From Pycnococcus provasolii (Eukaryota > Chlorophyta > Pseudoscourfieldiophyceae > Pseudoscourfieldiales), in NCBI GenBank assembly GCA_049487715.1, contig CP150546.1, positions 310,001-374,000 of the forward strand: a stretch of 64,000 bases of DNA, in the 5' to 3' direction. Each line of letters starts with the position of its first letter. Position 1 is the stretch's first letter. The notes under the pieces are model-generated. The model saw only the letters and a program-made list of their open reading frames with translations, ran no database searches and was not told where the DNA came from. The position numbers and the translations under genes were made by a program. Shown in pieces: positions 8,808 through 27,592 of the stretch.

Positions 8808-10502
8808 ATGCCAACCACGTCTCCGTCTTCGTCCACGTCCACGTCTGGACGACTCACGCCCGGCGAGCGCGTGTTCCTCTTCTTCACGCACGCGCCGTCG
8901 TCGTCGCTGGCGGCGAGAGATAGCCCCGCGCGCAAGTACCAAGCAAGGCCAGGGGTCATCACGCACGCATTCGACGTCTGCCTCGACGACGACGAAAGCG
9001 CCGAGCCAGCGTCGCCGGCGGTGGCGCCGGCGCAGGAGGCGGTGAGCGTGCTGGTGGCGGACAGCGGCGCGACGGGGAACCCACCCGTCATTCTGCGCGC
9101 TCGCAGGGATGCCGTCTTCCGAAGGCACAAGATGGGGGACCGTCAGAAGGCGCTCGCGCTGCACGCAAGCAGGCGTAGCGGCGCATCGGCTATGCTCGCA
9201 CTTCACCCGAGTCTCAGCGGATGCGAGGGACTCTGCGTCGCCATTGCCGAGAATGTCGGTGCGCCGCTGGCCTTGGCGAAGGGGGCGCACTGCGCGCTCT
9301 TCGTGTTCAGCGGATACCGCGGGCGCGTCTTCGACACGGTGTTTGCAGCACAGCTCGAGGATGGGCGCGCGCCGTCGCCGAAATTGCAAGGTGGCAACGA
9401 CGGCGACGGCGACGAGGAGATGGATCACAGCCAGAGGCTGCACTGGCACAGCCTACCTCGTATGGAACAACCGCGCATCGACGCCGCGGTGATTCCGTAC
9501 GAGAACGGGCTCGTGATGATGGCGGGTGGGTGCGACGACCACCCGCACCGCTCGGATGGTGCTATGTGGCGAACGGTTGCATGCTACGACTCGCTGTGCC
9601 ACAGCTGGAGCGACTTACCACCCATGTCCGTGGCTCGGCATGGATCCACGGGTTGCTACGATGCCTCGAACAGGCAAATTTACGTCGTGGGTGGTGAGTA
9701 CGTCGACGCGCTCGAGCGTGCGCGTCGCGCGGCGACGGACGCCGCACGTCGCGCGGCAATGCGCCGCGGCGGCGGCGGCACGGACCCTCTCGATCGTGGT
9801 CGCACGGCAGATGCCGACGGCGTCGACGATCTCGACGACGCGGACCTTCTCCAAGATGCCCTGATGGAAGCTCAGAATGCGATGCCACTTCCCGCGCCCA
9901 TGGAGGCGTTCGACGTCGCCACGTCGACGTGGATCGGGCGCTGCTTGCCGACGCCGTCTCGCGCGCGCTGCTTCGCTGCGAGCGGCATGGATGCGCACGG
10001 CCGCCTCGTGGTGGCTGGCGGCGAGTGCGGCGACTCGGACGGTCCTGTGGCCGAGGCGGAGTCGTGGATGCCTGGCGACGCGTCGTTCCTGCCGATGCCT
10101 TCGATGCAGCACGCACGCTCCGCCGCGGGCTCGGTAACGTGGCAAGGTCTCGTGGTGGTGGCTGGAGGACGTGGGCCTCACGGCGAAGCGCTTCGCACGG
10201 TGGAGGCTTGGGATGGCTCTAGCTGGCGTATGCTGCCTCCTCTGAATGTGCCTCGCCTGGGTGGTTCGCTGTGCTGCGGCGTGGCTGGCAGTTCTCACGG
10301 TGGCGATCGCCTGTACGCGGTGGGTGGTGCCACCGGCAGCGATCGCACGCCGTTCACGAGCACGGTGGAAGTTCTCGATACGATTGACAGTGGCGAGTGG
10401 CGCGTGCTGGAGGGATGCGACCTTCCCGTGGCATTTCACGCGTGCAGTTGTGCGATCTTGCCGTTGCTGCGTGATTTGGCGGATGTGGAGGAGGATGCTT
10501 GA
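8808..10502 (+). CDS. Kelch-repeat (beta-propeller) protein
   Basis: Predicted 564 aa from the ATG at 8808; the frame opens at TTG at 8763. The C-terminal two thirds carries at least five kelch motifs, each with a Gly-Gly pair and a later Trp: VMMAGGCDD then W; YVVGGEYVD then TSTWIG; LVVAGGECGD then ESW; VVVAGGRGP then SSWRMLPPL; YAVGGATGS then GEWRVLEG. Blade two contains an Ala/Arg- then Asp-rich insert of about 55 residues (RRAATDAARRAAMRRGGGG). The N-terminal 180 residues precede the propeller and contain no domain I recognise. Kelch propellers are protein-binding platforms, often in ubiquitin ligases, but no BTB or F-box is visible here, so the role is open. Confidence 0.8.
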   Translation: MPTTSPSSSTSTSGRLTPGERVFLFFTHAPSSSLAARDSPARKYQARPGVITHAFDVCLDDDESAEPASPAVAPAQEAVSVLVADSGATGNPPVILRARRDAVFRRHKMGDRQKALALHASRRSGASAMLALHPSLSGCEGLCVAIAENVGAPLALAKGAHCALFVFSGYRGRVFDTVFAAQLEDGRAPSPKLQGGNDGDGDEEMDHSQRLHWHSLPRMEQPRIDAAVIPYENGLVMMAGGCDDHPHRSDGAMWRTVACYDSLCHSWSDLPPMSVARHGSTGCYDASNRQIYVVGGEYVDALERARRAATDAARRAAMRRGGGGTDPLDRGRTADADGVDDLDDADLLQDALMEAQNAMPLPAPMEAFDVATSTWIGRCLPTPSRARCFAASGMDAHGRLVVAGGECGDSDGPVAEAESWMPGDASFLPMPSMQHARSAAGSVTWQGLVVVAGGRGPHGEALRTVEAWDGSSWRMLPPLNVPRLGGSLCCGVAGSSHGGDRLYAVGGATGSDRTPFTSTVEVLDTIDSGEWRVLEGCDLPVAFHACSCAILPLLRDLADVEEDA

Positions 10503-10678
10503 GAAGAGGCTTTGTTTATTTTGTTTGTTTTGTTTTGTTTGTTTGTTTATTTTTTCAAATAAAAAAAAATGTACTTGTATGAGAGTAAACAAAGGAAACA
10601 TATTGTGTATGAATTAAAAGGAGGACGTAGAGACGGCACACCCTCCATTTCAACAGGTTCGACATGCCAAGAAAAGTT

Positions 10679-11333
10679 TTAGGGTTGGTCGGGGCGCACG
10701 ATGATGAGGCCGGCGCACTGCACCTGGCGCACGTTGTCGAAGCCAAGCAGACGAATGAAGCATCCTGGGTTCTCCGCCTTACAGCTGAAGATTTCCTCGA
10801 GCACCTGGTTCGGGTCGTTGCAGCCGTACATCGGCAGCTTGTACATCGTCCAGTAGCGGTTGTCGTAGTATCCGGAGGTATTCACGGTGGCGGAGTTTCC
10901 GCCTCGCGCGAAGCCTTCCTGCGGGTGCGTGTACTCAATGCAGGGCACCCATCCGTTGCTGACGAGGTACTGCACCTGCTTGGCGATCTCCTCGTTGGTG
11001 AGCGGGGGAAGGAAGGACATGTTCTCGTACTTCTTCTCGCCCATGGGCCACGACTAAAACAGAAAGAGAGGATGATTGGTTGATTGTTTTTTTAAAAGAA
11101 AAACAAGGGTTGAAAAAAGGGAAATTAGTGATGTCTTTCGAGAAAAGAATGTGTATGAGGAAAGCAACCACACAAACATGAGTGTGTGGCGTAGCGCACA
11201 ACGAACGAGTGTGAACACACACAACGAAACGAAGAGACATACGTACCTGCATGGCTTTGGCTGGGATGGACCTTCCACGGGATGGCGTGGATGCCTTAAC
11301 GAGCGAGCGCGAGGGTGCACGGAGGGACATCAT
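10679..11333 (-). CDS. RBCS: RuBisCO small subunit, copy 1 (spliced, no C-terminal tail)
   Basis: Exon 1 is 11247-11333 and begins with a tandem ATG-ATG; exon 2 is 10679-11053. The 193-bp intron has GTACGT...TTTTAG ends. Product 153 aa: a 29-residue exon-1 peptide ending AKAMQ (short, basic transit peptide) joined to [13 protein letters not shown]. The small-subunit core is unmistakable: [17 protein letters not shown], then NPGCFIRLLGFDN and [14 protein letters not shown]. The intron falls after residue 2 of the mature chain (MQ|), the classical position of plant rbcS intron 1. It is the most divergent of the four copies (MGEKK, LTNEE, SNGW, CIEYTHPQ) and ends at DQP. Stromal; assembles with eight RbcL subunits to form L8S8 RuBisCO. 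Confidence 0.95.
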
Positions 11334-11580
11334 TCTTCAAGGATTACAAGCAAAGTAGAATAAAATAAAATGACGGGGGAAAGGAGGCGGCAGGGGAGGG
11401 GGCAAATCTGACTATCGGAAATGCGAGGTGCAGATGATTCCAAGGGGCCTTGGGGAAGATTTGCCCTCCCCTTTTTTTTCCTCCCTTGTTTTTTCCTCCC
11501 TTCCGTTCCGCGGGAAAGGTCCCGTCGTCGTTTTCACTTTTCAGTGAAGTGCTCGAGTTGAGCTGTTGAGTTTGAGTGGC

Positions 11581-11650
11581 GTGCTCGTTCTCGTTCGCTC
11601 GTTCTCGTTCGCTCGTTCTCGTTGTGGTGGTGGTGGTGGTGGTGGTGGTG
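11581..11650. repeat. CGTTCTCGTTCGCT tandem repeat and (GGT)n
   Basis: Two and a half units of a 14-bp repeat directly followed by about eight GGT triplets. Both lie in non-coding sequence upstream of rbcS-1 (ATG at 11333). Confidence 0.75.
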
Positions 11651-11840
11651 GTCAGGTGGTGGTCAGGTGGTGGTGGTCGTCGTCGTCTCGTTTTCGTCTC
11701 GTTTTCGTTTCGTGGGTGTAGGGAGGTGGTGTAGGGACCTGTTGTAGCCTTGTAAAGGTTTAGGGTGGGAATAGTACAGTAAACGGACTTCTCCGTACAT
11801 AGTTCTTAGTTAACCTTAGTTCTCTAGGTAGGCTACAATT

Positions 11841-11853
11841 GTACAGTACTGTA
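11841..11853. repeat. Palindrome GTACAGTACTGTA, copy 3
   Basis: Third exact copy of the 13-mer also present at 7421 and 8771. It lies in the spacer between rbcS-1 and rbcS-2. Confidence 0.5.
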
Positions 11854-11859
11854 GCACTA

Positions 11860-12085
11860 CCGAAAGGTTAGGTAGCGCCTTGCCGCCAGTGGCCTTGGCA
11901 GCTTGGCCGTTTGGAGTTTGGACCAGGTGTTTGTACCTGCAATTTGAACGACCTTTGAGTAGTTTTGACCTTTCGCCGAATAGGTATGAATACCTTTAGG
12001 GTGCGTCGGTGGTTCCCAAGCATCGCCATATGGGTCATAGCCCAAGGTTAGGATGAGGTGGTACGCGTTTGACCACGAAGAACAT
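11860..12085 (-). pseudogene. Decayed coding fragment with a chromodomain-like phrase
   Basis: On the minus strand the frame reads ...SNAYHLILTLGYDPYGDAWEPP followed by THPKGIHTYSAKGQ and NTWSKLQTAKL, then stops at 11857-11859; upstream of 12085 the frame is closed by a TGA. The phrase 'Y-L-I...GYDP..DAWEPP' resembles the core of chromodomains (Y-L-V-K-W-x-G-Y-D...WEP) found at the end of Ty3/gypsy-type integrases. No other retroelement part is visible nearby. The assignment is tentative. Confidence 0.25.
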
Positions 12086-12416
12086 CGTCAGTCTACTACC
12101 TACCTATACGGGCACTTTATTCACTGTACAAGAGGACTTGAGGAGTTCGCCAAACGCCTCAGGGCCGCATGGTCATTCATGGGGAGATGCGTATCGTGTG
12201 CAGACGCGGCTACAACGAGATATTGTCACCGAACCGTCCTATCTTTTGGATAGCAATTTTTTTATCTTTATGATAAGTCGTCATAGAAAGTCTCCAGCTA
12301 GGCAACGTGAAAAGGAAGAGGTGTAGAAATAGAATGTGCTACGTGTTACAAACATCTCATCAACATTCACGCAAGGATCTCTTGCTGTTCGAAAAAAAAT
12401 AAATTTTTTTAGTTGT

Positions 12417-12969
12417 TTATGGGCGCACGATGATGAGGCCGGCGCACTGCACCTGGCGCACGTTGTCGAATCCGAGGAGACGCACGAAGCAGCCCGGGTT
12501 CTCCATCTTGCAGTTGTAGATCTCCTCGAGCACCTGGCCGGGGTCCGTGCAGCCGTACATCGGCAGCTTGTACATCGTCCAGTAGCGGTTGTCGTAGTAT
12601 CCGGGGGACATCACGTTCGCGGAGTTTCCGCCGATGGCGAAGCCATCCTCCTGGTTGGCGAACTCAACGCAGGGCACCCAGCCGTTGTTGACGAGGTACT
12701 GCACCTGCTTGGCGATCTCCTGGTTGGAGAGCGGGGGGAGGAAGGACATGTTCTCGTACTTCTTCTCGTTGATGGGCCACACCTGAATGAGAGAAAACAA
12801 AAGGGGGAGGGGAGTGAGCAAAAAAAAAAAGGTAAGACCAGAAGCAAAAAACAAAAGGATAAAACGAAAACTATGCAGAGAGACTTCATACCTGCATGGC
12901 GTTGGCACGCACGGCACGGGGCGTGGAGCGGACAGCGACGGAGCGCGAGGGAGCACGGAGAGCCATCAT
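12417..12969 (-). CDS. RBCS: RuBisCO small subunit, copy 2 (spliced, no C-terminal tail)
   Basis: Exon 1 12892-12969 (ATG-ATG start, 26 codons), intron 12783-12891 (109 bp, GTATGA...TTCAG), exon 2 12417-12782. Product 147 aa: transit peptide [20 protein letters not shown]..., then [13 protein letters not shown] and the complete small-subunit core ending IIVRP. The coding sequence diverges from copies 3 and 4 exactly after this CGCCC, where this gene has TAA. Exon 1 is identical at the nucleotide level to exon 1 of copy 4; exon 2 is identical to copy 3 over about 365 bp including the acceptor AG, while the introns differ. This indicates recent gene conversion confined to exons. Confidence 0.95.
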
Positions 12970-13801
12970 CTTGCTAATAGGTAGTACGAGGGGAGAATGA
13001 TCGACGCGGAGGAGAGGAGGTCCGACTCGTCCCCCCCGGGCCCGCCCCCCCCCCCCCCCCCCGGTCCCAACGGCCCCCCGCTCTTCGTCTATCATTTCCC
13101 GGGGGAGGAGGCGTTGAGATAGAATTTCCGAACGAAAGACACGGTTCACAACACTCACTGATCCATCGAAAAAGATTCTCTGGGAGCTCCTCAACGGTTT
13201 TGGTTGGACTGCAGGGGGGGGGAGTAGCTCCCATGTCCGCTTGTTGTTCTTTCCCCTTGGTGGAGAAAAAGCTCCTCATCCTCTTATCTTTCTGCTCGTG
13301 CGTTGCCCCCCCTCCCAGGGGTGATTTCTTTGCGATTTTCACGCGAAAAACATGTCCCAAACTCCCATAGCGTCGATCACTAAGATGTAAGGCACAGGCC
13401 AGGTTCCTCAAGACCATTTTCCGACCAAGCACCTCTGTCCAAAACGTTCCCCCTTTCAGCCGGAAATCGCGCAGATTTTCACCGAGTTTTCCCAAATCCA
13501 TGACGTCGACGAAAAAGGACACCAACCCCTGAGGGCGGCGAAAGGAACGACCCCTGGGGTCTCGCTCGATGATGAGTCACCTCTCCCGAAATCTCAAGAT
13601 GGATGGGCACGAGATGGCGAAGCCTTTGTGTGTTGGTTCTCAGCTCAACTGACTATGTAACGTGTGTGTAACTTCTAAACTGAGAGGCTCTCTCTCTTGT
13701 GTTTTGTTTGTTTGATGAATCGGTGGATTCTTTACTGTGATTACTTTGCGAGTCCCTCAACCCAATTTCGTGTCCTCGCCTATCCAACTAATACCAACTG
13801 C
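12970..13801. other. rbcS-2 upstream region / rbcS-3 3' flank
   Basis: No convincing gene. It contains a long C homopolymer (about 13037-13062, interrupted by GGG), where the base count may be unreliable. A 183-codon minus-strand frame (12974-13525) spans this homopolymer and looks random. The TAGCAAG immediately before the rbcS-2 ATG also precedes the rbcS-4 ATG. Confidence 0.5.
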
Positions 13802-14493
13802 TTACCAGCTGTAGTTGTACGTGGGGGCAGCCGGCGGCGGCGGCGGCGGGGGCGCCATCTGCTGCGGCGGGGCGGAGTAGCCACCTCCCATCGGCGCCGC
13901 TCCCTGGTCGGGGCGCACGATGATGAGGCCGGCGCACTGCACCTGGCGCACGTTGTCGAATCCGAGGAGACGCACGAAGCAGCCCGGGTTCTCCATCTTG
14001 CAGTTGTAGATCTCCTCGAGCACCTGGCCGGGGTCCGTGCAGCCGTACATCGGCAGCTTGTACATCGTCCAGTAGCGGTTGTCGTAGTATCCGGGGGACA
14101 TCACGTTCGCGGAGTTTCCGCCGATGGCGAAGCCATCCTCCTGGTTGGCGAACTCAACGCAGGGCACCCAGCCGTTGTTGACGAGGTACTGCACCTGCTT
14201 GGCGATCTCCTGGTTGGAGAGCGGGGGGAGGAAGGACATGTTCTCGTACTTCTTCTCGTTGATGGGCCACACCTGCACGTAAAGTAGAAAGTTTGTTTGA
14301 GGACTTTGTCAGCAAAACATTTCATCAAAAAAACACCCGCATCACAAACCAAACCAAATTCAAAACAAAACAAAACGCAACAACAAAAAAAAAGCAGAAA
14401 ACGCCCTCGACATACCTGCATGGCGTTGGCACGCACGGCACGGGGCGTGGACTTGACGGTGACGGCACGGGACGGGGCGCGGAGGGACATCAT
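13802..14493 (-). CDS. RBCS: RuBisCO small subunit, copy 3 (spliced, with proline-rich C-terminal tail)
   Basis: Exon 1 14416-14493 (ATG-ATG, 26 codons), intron 14273-14415 (143 bp, GTATGT...GTGCAG), exon 2 13802-14272. Product 182 aa. The transit peptide ([20 protein letters not shown]...) differs from copies 2 and 4 at several residues, but the mature core is identical to copies 2 and 4. After IIVRP the chain continues with a 35-residue tail: [18 protein letters not shown], then seven prolines, AAPTYNYSW at the end. Ordinary green algal small subunits end close to IIVRP, so the tail is an extension. Exon 2 and the first 28 bp after the stop are shared with copy 4, the head-to-head neighbour. 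Confidence 0.95.
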
Positions 14494-15077
14494 GTTGACA
14501 AAAAAGGTAGTAAGAATGAAGTGGAAAGAGGAGGGGCCGGAGGAGGGGGGGACGACGAGGACAAGGAGAGGGGGACGAAGTCTCTCTCGGAAGGGATAAG
14601 GATATAAGCGGTTGGGAAAGCGTGTCGGCACAGGTAGATTCATGGGGATTGGCCCGAAGTCAGGGAAGTGATCTATCCCCCAGACAGACTCTTGAGATAG
14701 GAGCAAGTGGCGGCAACTCTGGAGTGCAACCCCTTTGTTCTCGGCCCCCCACCTCCCAGGGGTGTTGTGAATCGCGTCTATGTAATCTGTATCTTCACAC
14801 CCTGTGGCCTCGCAACCGCATGTATCAACATACTGCGAGAAATCAACCCCGATCAATGGGATTGCAATGCGTCTGTCGCTTTCTCGGCCCCCGGAGCCCT
14901 CTCCCCCTTCCCCCCCTTCCCGGGACCCCAGGGCCCGGGGGCGGCCCCACCTCCCACTGCTCCCAGGGACCCAGTAGACGGATAAGGTGAAAACAGGGGC
15001 GGACCTCGTTCGTCGTCCTCCATCCGACTCCCCCCCCCCTTCATTCATTCTACACTTTACATATACATTTTAGCAAG
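14494..15077. promoter_or_regulatory. Bidirectional promoter region between rbcS-3 and rbcS-4
   Basis: 584 bp separate the divergent ATGs. The middle (14870-14960) is very G/C-rich with C and G runs that can pair (CCCGGGACCCCAGGGCCCGGGG). The rbcS-4 side ends in an A/T-rich stretch (TTTACATATACATTTTAG) directly before TAGCAAG-ATG. No gene seen; shared light regulation of the pair is plausible but not shown. Confidence 0.45.
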
Positions 15078-15773
15078 ATGATGGCTCTCCGTGCTCCCTC
15101 GCGCTCCGTCGCTGTCCGCTCCACGCCCCGTGCCGTGCGTGCCAACGCCATGCAGGTATGTCTCTTATGCTCTTTGTGTGTGGTTCTGGTTTTGTTGTTT
15201 TTTTGTCTTTTTGTTTGTTTTCGATGACGATCATCTCGTCTTCCTTCTCATCTCGCTCTTCCGTTTACTCACCTCTCTTCCCCTCCGTCTTCTTATATTC
15301 AGGTGTGGCCCATCAACGAGAAGAAGTACGAGAACATGTCCTTCCTCCCCCCGCTCTCCAACCAGGAGATCGCCAAGCAGGTGCAGTACCTCGTCAACAA
15401 CGGCTGGGTGCCCTGCGTTGAGTTCGCCAACCAGGAGGATGGCTTCGCCATCGGCGGAAACTCCGCGAACGTGATGTCCCCCGGATACTACGACAACCGC
15501 TACTGGACGATGTACAAGCTGCCGATGTACGGCTGCACGGACCCCGGCCAGGTGCTCGAGGAGATCTACAACTGCAAGATGGAGAACCCGGGCTGCTTCG
15601 TGCGTCTCCTCGGATTCGACAACGTGCGCCAGGTGCAGTGCGCCGGCCTCATCATCGTGCGCCCCGACCAGGGAGCGGCGCCGATGGGAGGTGGCTACTC
15701 CGCCCCGCCGCAGCAGATGGCGCCCCCGCCGCCGCCGCCGCCGGCTGCCCCCACGTACAACTACAGCTGGTAA
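15078..15773 (+). CDS. RBCS: RuBisCO small subunit, copy 4 (spliced, with proline-rich C-terminal tail)
   Basis: Exon 1 15078-15155 (ATG-ATG, 26 codons), intron 15156-15302 (147 bp, GTATGT...ATTCAG), exon 2 15303-15773. Product 182 aa with transit peptide [20 protein letters not shown]... (identical DNA to copy 2) and the same core and 35-residue Pro-rich tail ending YNYSW as copy 3. It is the only plus-strand copy, so copies 3 and 4 form an inverted pair with nearly identical exon 2. A TGTAA at 15854-15858, 85 bp after the stop, fits the green algal poly(A) signal. Confidence 0.96.
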
Positions 15774-19120
<3,347 letters not shown>

Positions 19121-19177
19121 CATAATAGTAGAAAAGAATGGAGAAAAAAAATAATTGTTTTTACATTACATACTTAC

Positions 19178-26151
<6,974 letters not shown>

Positions 26152-26256
26152 TGAGTTTAATATTAGTATCGCTGTATTACATATCAATTTCAATAGTACT
26201 GTACTTAGTCTATCCATACTTTACAACAGATACAGCACAATGAGATAGACTATCGA

Positions 26257-27354
26257 TCACTGTGTTGTAGTGGCGTTGGCCAGCTCTAGCATCTCTTCAA
26301 AGTCGTCGCTATCGAACAAAGGTTCCCATCTGCCGTGCAGCAAATCTTCATCCGTCGCCCAGTCAATCATGGATTCCCACATGCGCAGACGTACCTTATA
26401 CGCGCCGTCCTTGCCGTCCCTGCCGACGCGCAATTGAACTTCCACGGGCGGTCCTGTGGCTGTCTCGACGAGCGATACGGAAGCTGTCGTCGACGCCAAA
26501 ACGGCGCCCTGGCCATTGCCCGTTAGCGAGCAAGAGATGGAATCCACGTGCCCACCACGGTCGGCACACACGCCGGCTCCTCTGTTTGACGTCAGCACAC
26601 ACCCTCGCCTCAACGTGCACATGCCTTTGTCCGTCACTCTTACACCGACACCACGCGAATGCGTACACCGCGTGCCGTCGCGAAGCACGGGAGCAGCCTC
26701 ACCGCCACACCATATGCTCCCTCGGATTAAACAGCGATGCAAGATCGGCGCACCGCGTGCCACAAGTACACAAGTCGCATTTGCCTCGTTGCGGTTGCGA
26801 AAATTCATACCAAATACGGCGCACCGCTCTCCCGTGCCTACCGAAGTGTCGAGTTTGATGACGTCGTGTTCGTTTTTGGCCGCAGCGCCGAGACCTGCGA
26901 AGGTAAGAGCTGGTTCCCAACCCACACCCTCGAGGGTCACAGCGTTTTCATTTTCAGCCAAGATTGCGACGGCACCCGTAATTCGAAGTGGCTCTCTATA
27001 GACACCGTCGCGAACAACAACGACGCCACTTCCACCGTGTTTGATTTCCGCCGCCGCAAGCATGGCCGCGGCGTGAACCGAGTGCTCTGGTGCTAGTGCT
27101 GCGCCACATCTTGGCTGAGCCCGACTCCACATCGACTCTTCTTCCAGTCCTTCCTCTTCTTCTTCCTCAGGTTCTTCGACGGCAAGTCTTCGGGGCACCA
27201 CGAAGCGCGCTCCCTTGCCGATGAGGGGCAAGTACCTTCTGAAGTCTCGGAATCGTGACGAGACGGCGGCCCACGAGCGCATGTACTCGAGCCAGTGGTC
27301 GCACGACCGCACGGCGATGATATCGAGCACGTCGGGAGGGAGCGACGTGGACAT
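26257..27354 (-). CDS. F-box/right-handed beta-helix protein (FBXO11-like)
   Basis: Predicted 365 aa from the ATG at 27354. The start (LPPDVLDIIAVRSCDHWLEY, then WAAVSSRFRDFRRYLP) fits an F-box. A Glu-rich linker follows (about 58-75). From about 95 to 290 short repeats typical of pectin-lyase-like parallel beta-helices are seen: GVVVVRDGVYREPLRI, LEGVGWEPALTF, CVLVARGAPILHRCLIRG, GVGVRVTDKGMCTLRRGC, GAGVCADRGGHVDSISC. The combination resembles FBXO11-type substrate adaptors of SCF ligases, though the helix is much shorter than in animal FBXO11. The last 60 residues are acidic. Confidence 0.65.
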   Translation of the reverse strand: MSTSLPPDVLDIIAVRSCDHWLEYMRSWAAVSSRFRDFRRYLPLIGKGARFVVPRRLAVEEPEEEEEEGLEEESMWSRAQPRCGAALAPEHSVHAAAMLAAAEIKHGGSGVVVVRDGVYREPLRITGAVAILAENENAVTLEGVGWEPALTFAGLGAAAKNEHDVIKLDTSVGTGERCAVFGMNFRNRNEANATCVLVARGAPILHRCLIRGSIWCGGEAAPVLRDGTRCTHSRGVGVRVTDKGMCTLRRGCVLTSNRGAGVCADRGGHVDSISCSLTGNGQGAVLASTTASVSLVETATGPPVEVQLRVGRDGKDGAYKVRLRMWESMIDWATDEDLLHGRWEPLFDSDDFEEMLELANATTTQ

Positions 27355-27592
27355 TTTTTGGATGTTTCAGAATGGTGTTGTCGACTTGTGGCGTGGAAAC
27401 ACGGCTCGGGAGGAGGGAGGGATCAGGGGTTAGGGCTGAGACAACACCACCCTACACCACCCCTTTTCGAAGCACGCGCAGCACGTATCAACCTCGTAGT
27501 TGGTACTTTCGAGTTCCGACCAAGGCGTATGTATCCCAAACAAAGACTACTGTAAGTACCTACCCGTAAGTGGTAGGATAAAAATTTACAAT

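Larger units (their letters stand above)
11334..12416. other. rbcS-1/rbcS-2 spacer with simple repeats and a decayed coding relic
   Basis: No intact gene. From 11580 to 11625 there is a tandem CGTTCTCGTTCGCT-like repeat, followed by (GGT)n from 11626 to about 11650 and GTC/GTT-rich sequence to 11710. The palindrome GTACAGTACTGTA lies at 11841-11853. On the minus strand 11860-12085 reads as a protein-like but interrupted segment (see separate entry). Confidence 0.6.

Noticed and set aside
8601-9449. 282-codon minus-strand frame including the (GTGCGT)n repeat
   Set aside because: Translation of a microsatellite (Arg-Thr repeats) plus antisense of the kelch gene.
9615-10601. 328-codon frame antisense to the kelch gene
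   Set aside because: Arg/Ala-rich shadow of a G/C-rich gene; the plus strand has clear kelch repeats.
12974-13525. 183-codon minus-strand frame upstream of rbcS-2
   Set aside because: Crosses a C/G homopolymer, no motif, non-ATG start; looks like chance.
14101-15048. 315-codon minus-strand frame covering the rbcS-3/rbcS-4 promoter
   Set aside because: It is a frame-shifted reading of rbcS-3 exon 2, its intron and promoter DNA.
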